Source: Paraphysoderma sedebokerense
Lineage: Eukaryota; Blastocladiomycota; Physodermatomycetes; Physodermatales; Physodermataceae
Reading direction: 5' to 3'
DNA length: 64,000 nucleotides
NCBI GenBank assembly: GCA_025602915.1
Contig: JAHLJZ010000013.1
Span: 186,001-250,000 of the forward strand
Under the pieces are notes generated by a model. That model was not told where the DNA came from. It saw only the letters and a program-made list of their open reading frames with translations, and did no database searches. Both the position numbers and the translations under genes were made by a program. Shown piece after piece: positions 48,744-60,789 of this stretch (the first letter of the stretch is position 1; every line of letters starts with the position of its first letter).

Positions 48744-50523
48744 TTAACACTTTCGCTTCTTGACTCGCACTTCCAATCCTCCCTTCATCATCAATGTCAA
48801 AGCCGGCGCATATGTAATTTTCTTTGGATCTTGGACTAGTTCAAAATCAAACCGCTTGAGTAGTTCAGTTAAGCAAGAAACTCCCTCGATTTGAGCCATT
48901 TGCATACCTAAGAACAATTGTATTGTTAGCTCAACGCCTTCGTTACTGAGACAGGTATCATAAGTCGTACCAAGGCAAACTCGCGGGCCAGCATTAAAAA
49001 CCGGGTATTTGAATTGTCCTGGGTGTCCGGCTTCCCAGCGCTCAGGTTTAAATTCACGGGCATCGGGGCCCCATATTTCTTCAAGTCTTCCCATCGCATA
49101 CGGTGACCAGACGATTCCATCTCCTTTGCATACTTTCGTTCCGTCAGGAAAGACACAATCTGACGATGGTAAATTGGACATATTTAACACATTGAGGACC
49201 ACAGCGGCAACATAGTAAGTGAATTTTACCTTCTTTTGCATGCTTTACATTTTTAGGGACTGAAGGATATAAACGAAGAGCCTCAGAGAATACGAATTGT
49301 CCGTACTTAAGATCCTTCCATGATTCATACGAAGGATAGGAATCGGGGGTAACATTGGTGATTTCTTCTCTAAATTTTTGCATGACTCGAGGATTTTGTG
49401 TGAGCAGGAATATCGCCCAGCTGAGCGCTTGGGCTGTGGTGTCTCGTCCAGCAATAATACTAGCAATTTTCAGAAATGGTTTTAGCGGACTGAAGTTCAA
49501 ACAACGAAGAAAAAGACACGTACAAATTCAAAACGATATCTCTGAGCTCCTTGTCGCTGTATCCATTGCCATCGAGATCTTTTAAGTTGACAAATCGACT
49601 TAGTAAATCACTTTTGGCTTCTCTGTCTGGATCAGCCTTTCTGTCAGCTATCATCTTGTAAGCAAATTCATCCATGACTTTAACACAATGATTTAACTGT
49701 GCTCTTTTGCCATTTAACAGTTCGCCATACTCCCATACCGGCTTCGGGAGGACAAACCGCTCATCGATAATTTTCTGAGCGCGATCGAACGCCGCGGCAA
49801 ATGCAATTGGTTCAACAGATTTGAGTGCACCTAATTTCACCCCAAATCCAATTTCGCTAAAGGAATCCAGAGTGAACCGATAGAAGAGATCATGGAGATC
49901 GACGATTGTTTCGGTCTCACTCGCACGCTCCAGAATATCGCAAAGAGTTGCGGTGTAACCTTCGAAAACCACCATCATGAAATCACGAAAATTCCGGACA
50001 TTGAAAATGTGGGATGCGGTTTTTCTTTGAACTTTCCATGCTTCTCCGTCTGTATTGAATATCCCTTGACCTAGAAGTGGTAACTGAATGTCGTAAAAAT
50101 TGGGGCCCTTTTCAAAGTTCTGGCAAGAGATGATAATAATACGTTAATGACCGGTAATAAAATTTTAGTGAATGCAGTATGAACAGATACCTCAAAATTG
50201 GTTTTCAACATATATTCCAAATTTTTCCAGTCGTTTGTAACAATCATTGGGGGTTGAAATGGAACGTACATGTATGAAGTGAGACCAAGCTTCTTGGAAC
50301 AGTCATAGTAGAAATCCGGTAAACGGTGATAGTTTTCTGACGCTAACAATGCATGCCCAAATAGAGGATGTGATGGAGGGGAAGGTATGTTCTTCCTCTG
50401 TCGTCGTTGTGTTTCAAAGTAAAATGCAGCAGTAGCGACGATTATAATGCCTGCGAGACTGAAGGCCGCGACTGTCAATGGATGAACAGGAAACCAAAGT
50501 TGATCAAAAATTGTAGACAGCAT
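48744..50523 (-). CDS. Cytochrome P450, CYP52/CYP86-like, paralog B
   Basis: A close paralog of the P450 at 24826-26603. ATG at 50523 is followed by an N-terminal anchor (LAGIIIVATAAFYF) and the hinge PSPPSHPLFGHA. Motifs: AGRDTTAQALSW, EALRLYPSVP, and heme loop FNAGPRVCLG. Introns lie at about 50195-50120, 49540-49460, 49240-49160 and 48970-48910, at sites matching paralog A. The C-terminus ends in a basic VKKRKC, slightly longer than paralog A. Fatty-acid hydroxylation is likely from motif style, not proven. An alternative in-frame start lies at 50568. Confidence 0.9.
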
Positions 50524-51368
50524 TTCGTGGTTGTGAAATATAGCCACGATCCAGGATTTATAGCGCAATGCAGGATTTCAACGGAGAGACATAGCTCCAA
50601 TTTATGTTTCTAGCGGGCAAATACAGTCGGGATAAATCGAACATGACATCCTTATGATCCCATTGTGCAGCAGAATTCTCCGCAATAAGCTTGTTGTAAG
50701 GTTCAAACTCAAGGAGGGGAATCGTCGGAGTTGCCCGCGGCAGGTGGTGCAAGACGCGGTGCGGCTGACGAGTGAGCTTGCTTGTTAATTCATGAAATGC
50801 GCCTATCAAGGCGCCATCTTTCAGGGCTATTATTCCGGCCTTGCATCAAACATCTATGATAGCAAGGTTATTGCGTACAATAAACGGGTGTGTTACCTTG
50901 CAAGCATTCAGTACTAGCCGAACGCGGTCAAATGACACATCAATGCCCGTATTCAGTAGACAGAATCATTTGATAGAAGCAATTTTATATTCGGCAGTCA
51001 CGTAATAGTTGCATAAATTGATATTTTTACCACTGCTGATACAATTGGGGTAATTAGATGACCAATAAGTCACTAAGGACAAGCAAATTTGCTGTAGATA
51101 TGATAATGGAGTGTCAATGTTGCTTAAGCTCATCAATGTATAGGGACTACTGGATCCTTAAAACTATGTATCCGACGACGAAAACTAATTGGGCGCAGCG
51201 CAAATGCAGCGCAAATGCATCTTACTTCCGCCCACATGAAAAGATGAACGTGCAACAAGAGTTTGCGAAGAGCAGGTGCGATCGTTTACTATGCTAGCAC
51301 TTTATTATGATATGTATTTTCAGTTTGAGCGGTTATATGTGAACGGAATGACCTCCAGAAAGCTTGAT
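50524..51368. other. Intergenic region upstream of P450 B
   Basis: About 850 bp with the P450 B promoter. Open frames at 50558-50809 (minus) and 51058-51297 (plus) show no recognisable domain or splice structure. A short tandem repeat lies at 51195-51216. Confidence 0.4.
51195..51216. repeat. Two tandem copies of an 11-bp unit
   Basis: GCAGCGCAAAT occurs twice back to back, followed by GCATC. Too short for more than a note. Confidence 0.5.
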
Positions 51369-52791
51369 TTAACTGACATAATACCTCGACTTGTCGAAGA
51401 AGAGAGGAGAGATTCCATCACTCTCATTGGAGCTCACAGAAGCTGCACTCGGCAATGCCGAGGTTGGTGTCTGGACTGAGTTGTGATAGTCAGCTTTCCT
51501 AAATTTGGCGTGGTCAACTAGGTTGGCGACAGTTTTGGGTTCAATGTCAATCTGCAATTTTCCAGGGACAGGCACAAACTCAGATGCTGGGAATTGAGGT
51601 GTTACTGGTGTTACTGGCGACGCAATGCCCATATTTGTCAGTGCTGCCATTAAAATTGGATTTGGCGCAACGTTGGTATTTAGCCGTCCGTAATGAACCA
51701 AGGTGGACGGACGGCGATCTAGATGGGACAAGGAGCTCCGTCGAGAAACTGAAAAATCCGAAATTAGTTGATCTCCTGCCCTATTAGTGCAATTTGAACG
51801 AACTTGGCTTTGCTGCTGAACACCAATATTGGCAACCGATAATGAAGGTTGAAGTGGCAACCATCTTTTTTTCGTGCTGAATTGTTTTAGCACTCGCAAC
51901 CTATAGCAATGAGCAATCGACGCTAAGCAGCTTAAATGAAATAGTACGAGAACAAACTTAGATTTACCGCAGTTTTGTAAAAGATAATGATCGCCAATTC
52001 AGAATTTCGCCGCGGCGAATTTGGTTACCCAAAACATGATCCGGTGCTATGTTTATATCTAAAAGTTACAAATGTTAAAAGACAAGCTTTTAGTGGTCAC
52101 AAAAGAAAAGAGAAGCGATCATGTTACCCTTGATGAGATCATGTCTCCAGAGTAAATTCATCAGTACCGCGACCTGTTCATTCAACTTTTTTTCGGCTTC
52201 CGCAACCTGTGCATACGAAACTCTCAAATTTAGTTACGCTCAATATGGCATACAGAAATCAATCGTTGCAACTTCATTGAAGATAGTACTGGGTTGAAAT
52301 AAGAATGAGCACAATAGGTCTAACTTACCTCGACGAAGATGTCACCGCATTCGGGATAGGTTATTTCACTGTTGCTATCACCGGATACTGCTTCCTCCAA
52401 CTCCAGGACGACATTCAACCCATCATTACGATGAGTTATTAGATTCAACTTTCGCCCTGCCTCTACAGCAATTTCCATAGCAGCTATCCAAGTCTTTTTA
52501 GTCTGTATAATTCGATTAATTGTATGTATAATAGTGAGTTCGGTGACTAAAAATTGATGAAAATAGACAGTAAGTCAGCAGCGAAAACCTTCCTTCTTCA
52601 TCAACTTCCGTCGCATATCGTCACATCCGTAGAATTCCATAATATTTTATATGCCTACCTCCAAAGTTATCTCCGTGTAATGTTAATCCTAAGGCTCGAA
52701 TTTTGTATGTTGGTATCCCAATTAACTCCGAAATTCTAAAATTTACGTCGGCGCTATCGAACAAAGAACTTGGAAATTGTGGCTGTGACAT
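51369..52791 (-). CDS. Uncharacterised multi-exon protein
   Basis: Five exons join in frame: ATG 52791 to about 52667, about 52555-52330, about 52208-52131, about 52045-51968 and about 51902-51369. The protein begins MSQPQFPSSLFDSADVNF and has a helical middle (TWIAAMEIAVEAGRKLNL, VAEAEKKLNEQVAVLMNLLW) suggesting a helical bundle or coiled coil. A Ser/Pro-rich tail of about 150 residues follows. No family recognised. It is divergent from the C11orf65-like gene (298 bp between starts), so the two may be co-regulated. The last residues are uncertain because a GT within RYYV could start another intron. Confidence 0.65.
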
Positions 52792-53089
52792 AATAGTATA
52801 AATCTATCTACAAAAACGATAAGCAATATATCCTATAAATCTATTGATTGTGGAGACTGGAGAGCAAATATTCCTCACTGTACACTAAAAATTGTGATTC
52901 GAGAGCGCAGAGGATACGATGCTCATGAAAGGTCGCGTACTCGCACATGATTTGCTGCTGATTTGCATTTAAATTTGAAAGAATTTACAGATGATTCTGT
53001 AATATACACCCAACTTCCAGATTATATCAATTGTATTAACATCCATAGATTTAGCTAGTTCTGTAGTAATATTCGATCACCTCCCTTTG

Positions 53090-54899
53090 ATGGCATCTTT
53101 CCGTCCACCGCAGCCATATCCACCGGAACTTCATGATAAAATAACACGATTGTTAGCTCCTCCGTCATTGCCTTCAATGCAACAGCCGTTTAATCGAGCG
53201 TCACGTTTATCAAGCGCAGGAAGCAGAAGAAGTGAGCAACATTCAGGCTTTGATGATGGTTTCAACTACCAACAGCTAGAACGAGATATTCGCTCGATTG
53301 GAGCATATTCTACTGCCAGGTAAGTAAACCTATGACATAATTGAATATTGAAGTAATAAAGAAAATCAATGTGACGAAACATATGCAAAAATGACTGTTC
53401 CTATTTTCGACAATTCATCTTCGTAGAAGTAATGTTGATACTGATCGACGTTAATTTTTGTGCTTTTGCATTACGTCTGCTTAAAAGCGTACTGCCGCCT
53501 TACAAATCCGACGCAGGACAGAAAATATGGAAGGCATGGGAGAGGTATAAACTGCGGACAACATTCAAAATTCTGAAATCAGAGCTGTTGAAATGCGTGA
53601 GTTATTGTTCCTATTCAAGATGCTAACAGAGAGGTTCAGAACGATGGTTTTTCAATACAAAATCCCAGAACTCACAATAAATCTCTGTTATGGATTCTCA
53701 GCAAAAGGCACTTACTTTCCATCTTCTCAAGAAACTTTCGCCACGAGAATTGGAGATACTTAAAGATCCGATATTGCAAGCGAGGATTCGTTTCCGGTAT
53801 GGTGTTGCTTTCTTCTTCAGCGAAGCATTCCATATTAATCCGATTTTTACATTATTATATTTTATCTCAATTTTAATATAATACAATTTAAAATGGCATC
53901 AGATTCGGCGGTTCTCAGTTTCCGCCGTTAATATACTACAAAGTTTACACTCTTGGTACTAATGTTCATTATTTTAGCGGAAATCGAGTCATAAAAGCGG
54001 GATCTCAGGTGCCACTCTTTTAAATTATTCCGAATTATTACCCTAGCGCAAACTAATATAATGATATAGGCTTCAGTAGACGGGCATATGCAAATGGGGA
54101 ATCAACGATACTTCGCGACAGTTTTGCATGATGAAATGAGGGTCCAGCAGTCGTTCTTGGTGCCTGAGTTGACGGATGTCACTAATAAAATGGAACTCAT
54201 CCAGGTTGGTCCACCATAAGGATGATATCGCCTCAAACAGCATATATATTCTGGAATACTGACTCGAAAACGAATGACATTGTGTAGTACATCAACTCAT
54301 TAGATCAGCGACCACCTCATCTCGGTGGACGAAATAACGGATGGAGAATATTAGATGGAACAGGCGAGTGTTGCAGTCAAAGTTAAAGTAGACGTTCGAC
54401 AATACTAATAGAGTACTATCCTCCAGAATTCCCGTTCGTCAGCAATGTTCAATACGAGTTGAAGCGAAAACGGAACTTACGCAGAAAGCGCAAAGCTAAC
54501 GTACAAAACGATCTTAATAGCAAGCTCAATACTAACAAGGAAGATTCAGCTTCAAAACCCAATGAATCTATGAATCTGAAGCAATCAACCGCAAGGAAAT
54601 TGAAGTACAGAAATTCAAAAAGAAAAAATCGACTGCAGTGTTTGAAAGCGAAAAAAATAAATCAACTTCGTCAGCTGTATGGATTTGAGGATAGAAAAGA
54701 TATGCGACAGACAAATGACTATCTCCATGGAACCCGCTCTGAAGAATGGGGTGAAGAGTCATCCGAGGAAAATAATGATTCAGGTTCAATTGATAATGAC
54801 GGCGCGGAAGATGAAGAACCCGACGATTTTGATAGATTGTTCGAATGGACGAATGACTTGTCCTTTGAGATGTTCGATTGGAAATTTAACGATTTGTAA
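53090..54899 (+). CDS. C11orf65/MFI-like protein
   Basis: About seven exons. Recognisable parts, compared from memory with human C11orf65: an IQ-like helix (GQKIWKAWERYKLRTTFKIL); LSPRELEILKDPILQARIRFR joined to FGGSQFPPLIYYKVYTLG; RPPHLGGRNNGWRIL; then a Lys/Arg-rich helix (RNSKRKNRLQCLKAKKINQ) with RQLYGFEDRKDM; and a tail matching the human NWTNTLNFDEY region (EWTNDLSFEMFDW). Human MFI restrains mitochondrial fission. Whether that applies in a fungus is unknown. The splice after ELLKC is uncertain: one long intron to 53703 or two short ones. An acidic insert precedes the tail. Confidence 0.8.
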
Positions 54900-55233
54900 A
54901 AATACGAAAAAAAGAATGAACCGAAATAAACAAACCGTGTGGTCATTGAACGATAACGTCGATGCCAAATTAGATGTTGCCTGCTGATTTTAAGCCTAGC
55001 AAAAATATATATTCCGAAGTAGAATGAATTGATTGAGAGCAAGGTGGGGCCAAGAAAAGAGCAATCAGATTATGTAATAAATAATTTATGATTCATTGAA
55101 TTCATGAGTGTCCGCTAATTGACAAATCTATTGGTAGAGAGTTAGTTTCAATTTGAGGAAGAGGCATCGCCAGTACAGGATTAAGAGAGATAAAATAACC
55201 TCCTCTGCATGAAATATAGAAAAAATGATGGCA
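54900..55233. other. Convergent intergenic region C11orf65-like / PIG-A
   Basis: 334 bp of 3' flanks. An AATAAA at about 54924 fits poly(A) addition of the plus-strand gene. Nothing else seen. Confidence 0.45.
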
Positions 55234-57292
55234 TCAGCATACTTTTTTATACTTCTCCAAATCAAATTTCCTCGGCTTTTCAATCTTCTCTCTTCGCCAC
55301 AGAAATTCCAAGAATACGAAAAGCAGGTAATCCAATGCGACCACAAAACAAAACATCTTTCCGGCCCACAGACCACACCCATAGTATCTCCTCAAACGTT
55401 CAATCAGTGGAAGTTGGGGTTTCGAAATAATGTTCATGTAAACCTTTGTTGACAAAAGCAGGATTATGGTAAATAAACACATATGTAAGACTTTTCCGAA
55501 TTTGCAGTCCCGCTCAAATACCTGTTCAGTCCGTTCAGCTACATCGACCCAGCTGTACAAATTTGCGATGGTTTCATGGAATTTAAAGGGATCGATTTTG
55601 CCCGATTCTACTTTCCTTATTGCACGACCGAGGGCAACGATGAGATCTAAGAATAGAGTGTTCAAGTTTGGAATTAATCACACAACATGGAGCGGTCAAG
55701 AAAAAATCACAAGGCAACGGGATATAATGACTAGTACCTTCTACTTCGGTTTTCGCAAACTCAATCATATGCGATGGAAGAACCTCTGGCACACCACCTA
55801 CTTTCGTCGACACAACGAGTAAGCTAAGCATTGACGTCAAAGTTAAAATCGGATAAACGTCGCTGGAGAATTCAAGGGAAGACTCGATTGAGCACATACC
55901 CACAGCAGGCTGCTTCGACAATACCAATGCAAAACGCTTCTGTTAATGATGTGTTTAGAAATATTTGTGCTTGTATTAAGACCTGATTTCCATTTGCCAA
56001 ATTCAAAATTCAAATTCAACGAGGTGAGAGAAACATAAGTCAGTTTCATTATAAATTTCGTGATATTGAGTATTTGGGATTGAACTGAAACATACATTTC
56101 GGACTTCATGATGTTTTACTGCACCGAGCAGTTCAACTCTGTCCTGGAGCATAAATTTTTCCCTCATTTGCTCTAAATCTATACTCTTGTTTCCGTCTCC
56201 AGCTGATTGGAATGTCAGCATGATTCCTGCACTCTTGTTGAAGGAAGCGTGACATTTGGACATAACATACCAATGATGAAATGAATATTAGAATACATGG
56301 CGCACATCTTCGGTATTAAAGCCACAAGCAAATCCATCCCTTTTCGATATACAAGTCTGGAAATTACGGCTACAGTTACTATGAACAGAAGCAGAGTTAC
56401 TGCAGAGTAAATAGGAAGAGGTGAATGATAAGAGTATCCCACTTTTCGAAGGATCGGCAGATGATGGATCAGGTTTAAATTGGGCAGCGATGACCGCGTT
56501 TGGAATAACGGAAACCAAATTCGGATTTAATGATGCTCGCAGAACTGTATTCTCTTTGCTTATAGTTGAAATAGTTGGGGGGACCCAAACAGTCAATTGA
56601 TGGATTCTCGATCGAGAACACAACCATTAAACTTACCTAGTATGACTGACGCAAATAACATGATCTACGTCCGATAATGTAAACTTTAATAGTTTATTTG
56701 TTAAGATACTACTAACATCTGCAAACCCGAACAGCGAATGGTCTGTAAAGCACGTCTTTAAACCCATCGTTCGAGCGTGAAGTATTGATTCGTGACAGAG
56801 CGACGAAAATGCCTACAAAAAAGTAATTTGTTTGTCCCATAACAAATTATGTGTCGTTTTAGAGCTTTTCTCAGGAGGCTTTCGTCCAAACTCAACTGGA
56901 ACAGAGAAATGTAGACAATGATGAAGAAAAGCGCATACCCCGTGCCCGTGGACAATATCAATTTCTTCTCTGATGACGATATTGCGAAACAAAGGGAATA
57001 TTCCGTATATAGTAGGGAACGACGATTGTTGGTAGACTATGACTTGCGGCAGATAATAAACCTTCAATCCGTTTGGTAACCATCGGACGCCAGTTCGATG
57101 ATTATAGTGATGTGTTATTATGATCACCTGGTAAGACAACAATACAAATATGTGACGATTAGTACGCATAAATTTAAGGTGTAGCAGAGTTTGATGTATT
57201 ACTTTGTGCCCTAGCTTGATTAGTTTTTGGGATAAATGGTAAAGATGAGACTCGACCCCACCCATGTTGGGGAAGAAGAAGTCAGAGACCAT
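55234..57292 (-). CDS. PIGA: GPI-GlcNAc transferase catalytic subunit (PIG-A/GPI3)
   Basis: About ten short exons from ATG 57292. [18 protein letters not shown] is the family N-terminus. Then come [22 protein letters not shown], the block leading to [65 protein letters not shown], and [17 protein letters not shown] containing the EX7E motif of GT4 retaining transferases. [13 protein letters not shown] follows. A hydrophobic helix near the C-terminus ([19 protein letters not shown]) is the single ER anchor. The enzyme adds GlcNAc to phosphatidylinositol on the cytosolic ER face, the first step of GPI-anchor synthesis. There is no cleavable signal. Confidence 0.96.
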
Positions 57293-57557
57293 GCTACGAA
57301 TAATTTGAATGATCAGGTGGTGAGTAGATGCAACTAAATTGGAAGGACTACGCTCTTACCATATGTTGAATTTCATTTCATTTGTGCGGTTTTTGCATAA
57401 GTTTCAAAAGGTTTCTCAACTGTGAAATTTGAGGCCCGCGGCCCCGCGAATAAAACCTGTCACCCTTGCTGTATCAATAAATCAGTATCCTGAAATATAT
57501 GTGACTGTGTGCTCTGTGACTCTCATTTATATTTACAATGATACGAATCAATTATAA

Positions 57558-60500
57558 TTACAAGCTGACAGTACCTTCATTGTCGGTCTCCAACATCACT
57601 GCTTCACTTTCATTGCCAGCCAGGTCAACCGCGGCTTCACTGTCCTCCCCGTATTCGGCTTCTTCCATCAAATCCTCCTTTAGACTTGAGCTAGCATCGA
57701 AAATATTATTTCCATCACCCTCCGAATCTGAATCAAAGTCATGATGAGATGAATCGCCGTACCAAATTTCCCGGAACCATGACTTCCATTCTTGTCTTGC
57801 CTTGTCCCTGTCTGCTTCAATATCACAGTTTTGCTGATACCCTTCTTCACCTTCCACTTCACTTTCACCTTCGTCCTCGTTCACTTCCCCTTGTCGTAGG
57901 TTCTCATGTGCCATTTCGCCTTCCTCTTTGTCTAGTCGTGCTTCTAACCTAGTCACTACATTTGCAAAAATGGAATCCTCAATGCCAACAACTGAACTGA
58001 AAGTTTTTATAACACGATCAAACCAAAGATGAAAACGTCCAGATGTGTGTAAATGATGCACACCATACTGGATATACGGGGGAAATTTGTGTTCGCTTGG
58101 TTTATCAAATTGCGTTTGAGGCTCTGACCGCGGTTGACGATCGGAAATTTCGGGCGGAGAAGGATCAAGGATGTGACGGCGAAATGGGGACAGGAGGGAA
58201 GAAGCTGTGAAAGCCTTGGGTGGATGAACTGAAGAAGACGGAGTTTCCGAGAGCCATTGATCGGAAGATAAAGTAGAAACCATATCACCGAGGGTGTCTT
58301 GCAAATCCGCAAATTCTGCATTCAGATCGGAATGGGTCAATTGCATTGTCGTTAAATACTAATATCAAGAAAAGTCCCATACGAGAAATACTGACTTTGT
58401 CCACTTTTAAATAAAGGAACCTCACTCTCTAACCATCGGATATACCAATCCAACTCTTTTTCGGAGTAAATTGGCAAATCGTACGGACTAAATGGAATTC
58501 TGTCCCAATTGTATTTTGTTTGCAATTTGGTTATTTGCTCATACCATGTGGTAATTTGAGGAAAGAGCGAAGAAAATGTTTCGGGTGAACTTGGAGGTCT
58601 GCGACAATTCAGCGAGCAGAGAATAACAGACGGGCAAAACGGAGCAGATCAAACAGAATTAATTGAAAGCAACACAACGCAGGATACAGGTATAAACTTA
58701 CGGATCCTTGTTACCGAGTCCCCAAATAAATTTAAATGCAATCAAAATGCACCCTAAAATTTGTATTTCCGGGGCAGATGAGCCCGAACATTGATAATAC
58801 AATTCTGGTTTAATGATGGTTAGGAGTTCGTTCACAAAAGTGTACATCTCGGCTATTTCATTCCGCCATCCAAAATAAGAGAGATTATTAATTTAACACG
58901 AACTAACAAAGCGAAATATTAAGAAATGAATCAAATATGAATAATAGAATATCCATAAGTGCCATCTTAAAGACCTACCTGGTAACAATAAATTATAGAT
59001 AAATCGATAAAGAATTAGGGGAGTATTGGCAGGCGGAATAGTAATATAGAATTTTGCTTCGAACATTCGCGAAAATGTATTGATATCCTTTATCACGGAA
59101 CGCGGATGAGGAATAATCTAATGATGTGTTAAAAACGCATGATGTAAAAGAAAGAACATTCATTCATGAATTTTCAATTAAAAATTGACGTTAACCACCC
59201 AAACATTGAATAGATCTAAAAAGGAGATTTATCATGTGTCGAGAAGATATAAATGTCGTAAAGAGAGGACATTACATTATTTTGGTATAAAAACCTCCCC
59301 CGTCGACTAACATTATATCGTAGCTTCGGCGGAAGAATCTCTAACGCATTCAAATATGGTATCACATTATTGTTGGCCCAACTATTGGAAAAAAATAATT
59401 CTGGTTAGTAGATTTTACAATAGCAATCAACAAATCTACCAATTCTTTCTCAGTCATGTTGGAAAAGATATTTTGACAACATACGTATGAATATCGATTA
59501 CCATAACTGGTACTCTCGCAATTACACAGCCCAAAAATACCAAGGCCAATGTATGAGATAAATAGAGTTTTTGCACCCGCTTTACGGAATAGTGCAATTT
59601 GTACGGGTTTTCTGGATTACATAATTTATAGCCTTTTCGCATTGAACTCTTTCGGTGATTATCAGATGACTCTTCGTCGGACTCGGGGGAAGGTTCCGAA
59701 GTATTATCCGAAGAGGAATAAGCTGAACTGTCATCTGCTTCCGATAATATTGATGGAGGAAAGAGCTCAGTATTACTACCGAGAGTCGGTGCCCTCTTCC
59801 GTTTCCTCGATCCCTTTTTGTGGGCCGAAGATTCGGTCAGATTCAAGTTATCTTGATCATCGGCTACTTCAGATTCAAATTGCATTAAATCTTGAGCGAC
59901 AGATAAGTTTATATTCTGATCGTCAGATGGATATACCGTCTCGGCTGGCTCTTTGTAAGTAGTCGGATCCGCAAGGTTGAATGAATCAGCGTAGAGAAGC
60001 CATAGATCATGCACAATATGCTACGATTTTAAGGTCGTAAGAAAATCAAGTTCAAAAATGGACAGAGAAACATATGAATGATATGAGGCTAAATAAAGGA
60101 TCCAAACGGAACGACAATTCGACACATACATCTAATTCATCTAGAAGACCGACAGTATTGATGAGGGCATGAACTTGCTGTCGAAGGATATATTGAAATG
60201 CTTCGAATTCGTAAAATCGAGCTTGGCTTCCACCAATTTTTCCTGGTGGTTTTCATCGATATGAGATTAGCTTGATCGATATCTTCCAAGAGTTTTAGGA
60301 AACGAAATTATACTTTTCCCGATTCCAGCATAAGCTTCATCTCTGTCACCTTCGACCCAATATTCGTCCTCTTCAGAATCGACAGGCAATTCCTTCTTTT
60401 TACTACTGCTTGTCGATTTCTTAGATGTGGCAGTGGATCTTCGGCCTGAAGCCTTAATCATGGAGGCGACATTGTCCAAATCTTGCTCCTCTTCGACGTA

Positions 60501-60596
60501 GCCTTCCAAGATATGGCCGAATTCGCAAACGTAAAATCCCTGCTTTGATTTTCGATAGCGTGTCGATTCACAGATAGGGCAAGGATGCGATTTCAT
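57558..60596 (-). CDS. RRN7: Rrn7/TAF1B-like RNA polymerase I initiation factor
   Basis: About ten exons from ATG 60596. An N-terminal zinc ribbon uses Cys6, Cys9, Cys24 and His28 (CPIC ... CEFGH), and FYVCEFGHILEG is characteristic of Rrn7/TAF1B. The linker is Ser/Lys-rich and acidic. Next is the first cyclin-like helix set (ARFYEFEAFQYILRQQVHALI ... IVHDLWLLY), a long acidic Ser-rich insert (59.9-59.7 kb), and further cyclin-fold helices (YLSHTLALVFLGCVIARVPVMV; PLILYRFIYNLLLP). The last exon encodes a long acidic, low-complexity tail. The protein is the TFIIB-like part of the core factor/SL1 that recruits Pol I to rDNA. Internal borders are approximate. Confidence 0.85.
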
Positions 60597-60789
60597 TTTT
60601 ATGAGCGGTACTTAGATATACTGTACATATCAGAGGCGTAGCTGTCATGTCAGATGGTCTGGCTTCGAATGGACAAAGAGGCAGCGTTGGGTCCAAACTT
60701 CCGAACTGCTGGGCGAGAGGACGAATTGAGGCAATTTTTTATTCATCTTCAATTATCATTATAATCATATCTATATCTATGCATCACAA
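60597..60789. promoter_or_regulatory. Compact bidirectional promoter RRN7 / REG1
   Basis: 193 bp between divergent ATGs. A run of TATCTATATCTAT-like repeats lies at about 60769-60780, directly before the REG1 start. Confidence 0.45.

Noticed and set aside
45850-50523. Homogentisate dioxygenase plus P450 B as a phenylacetate or tyrosine catabolic cluster
   Set aside because: The P450 motifs look like CYP52/CYP86 fatty-acid hydroxylases rather than CYP504, about 950 bp separates the genes, and no other pathway gene is nearby.
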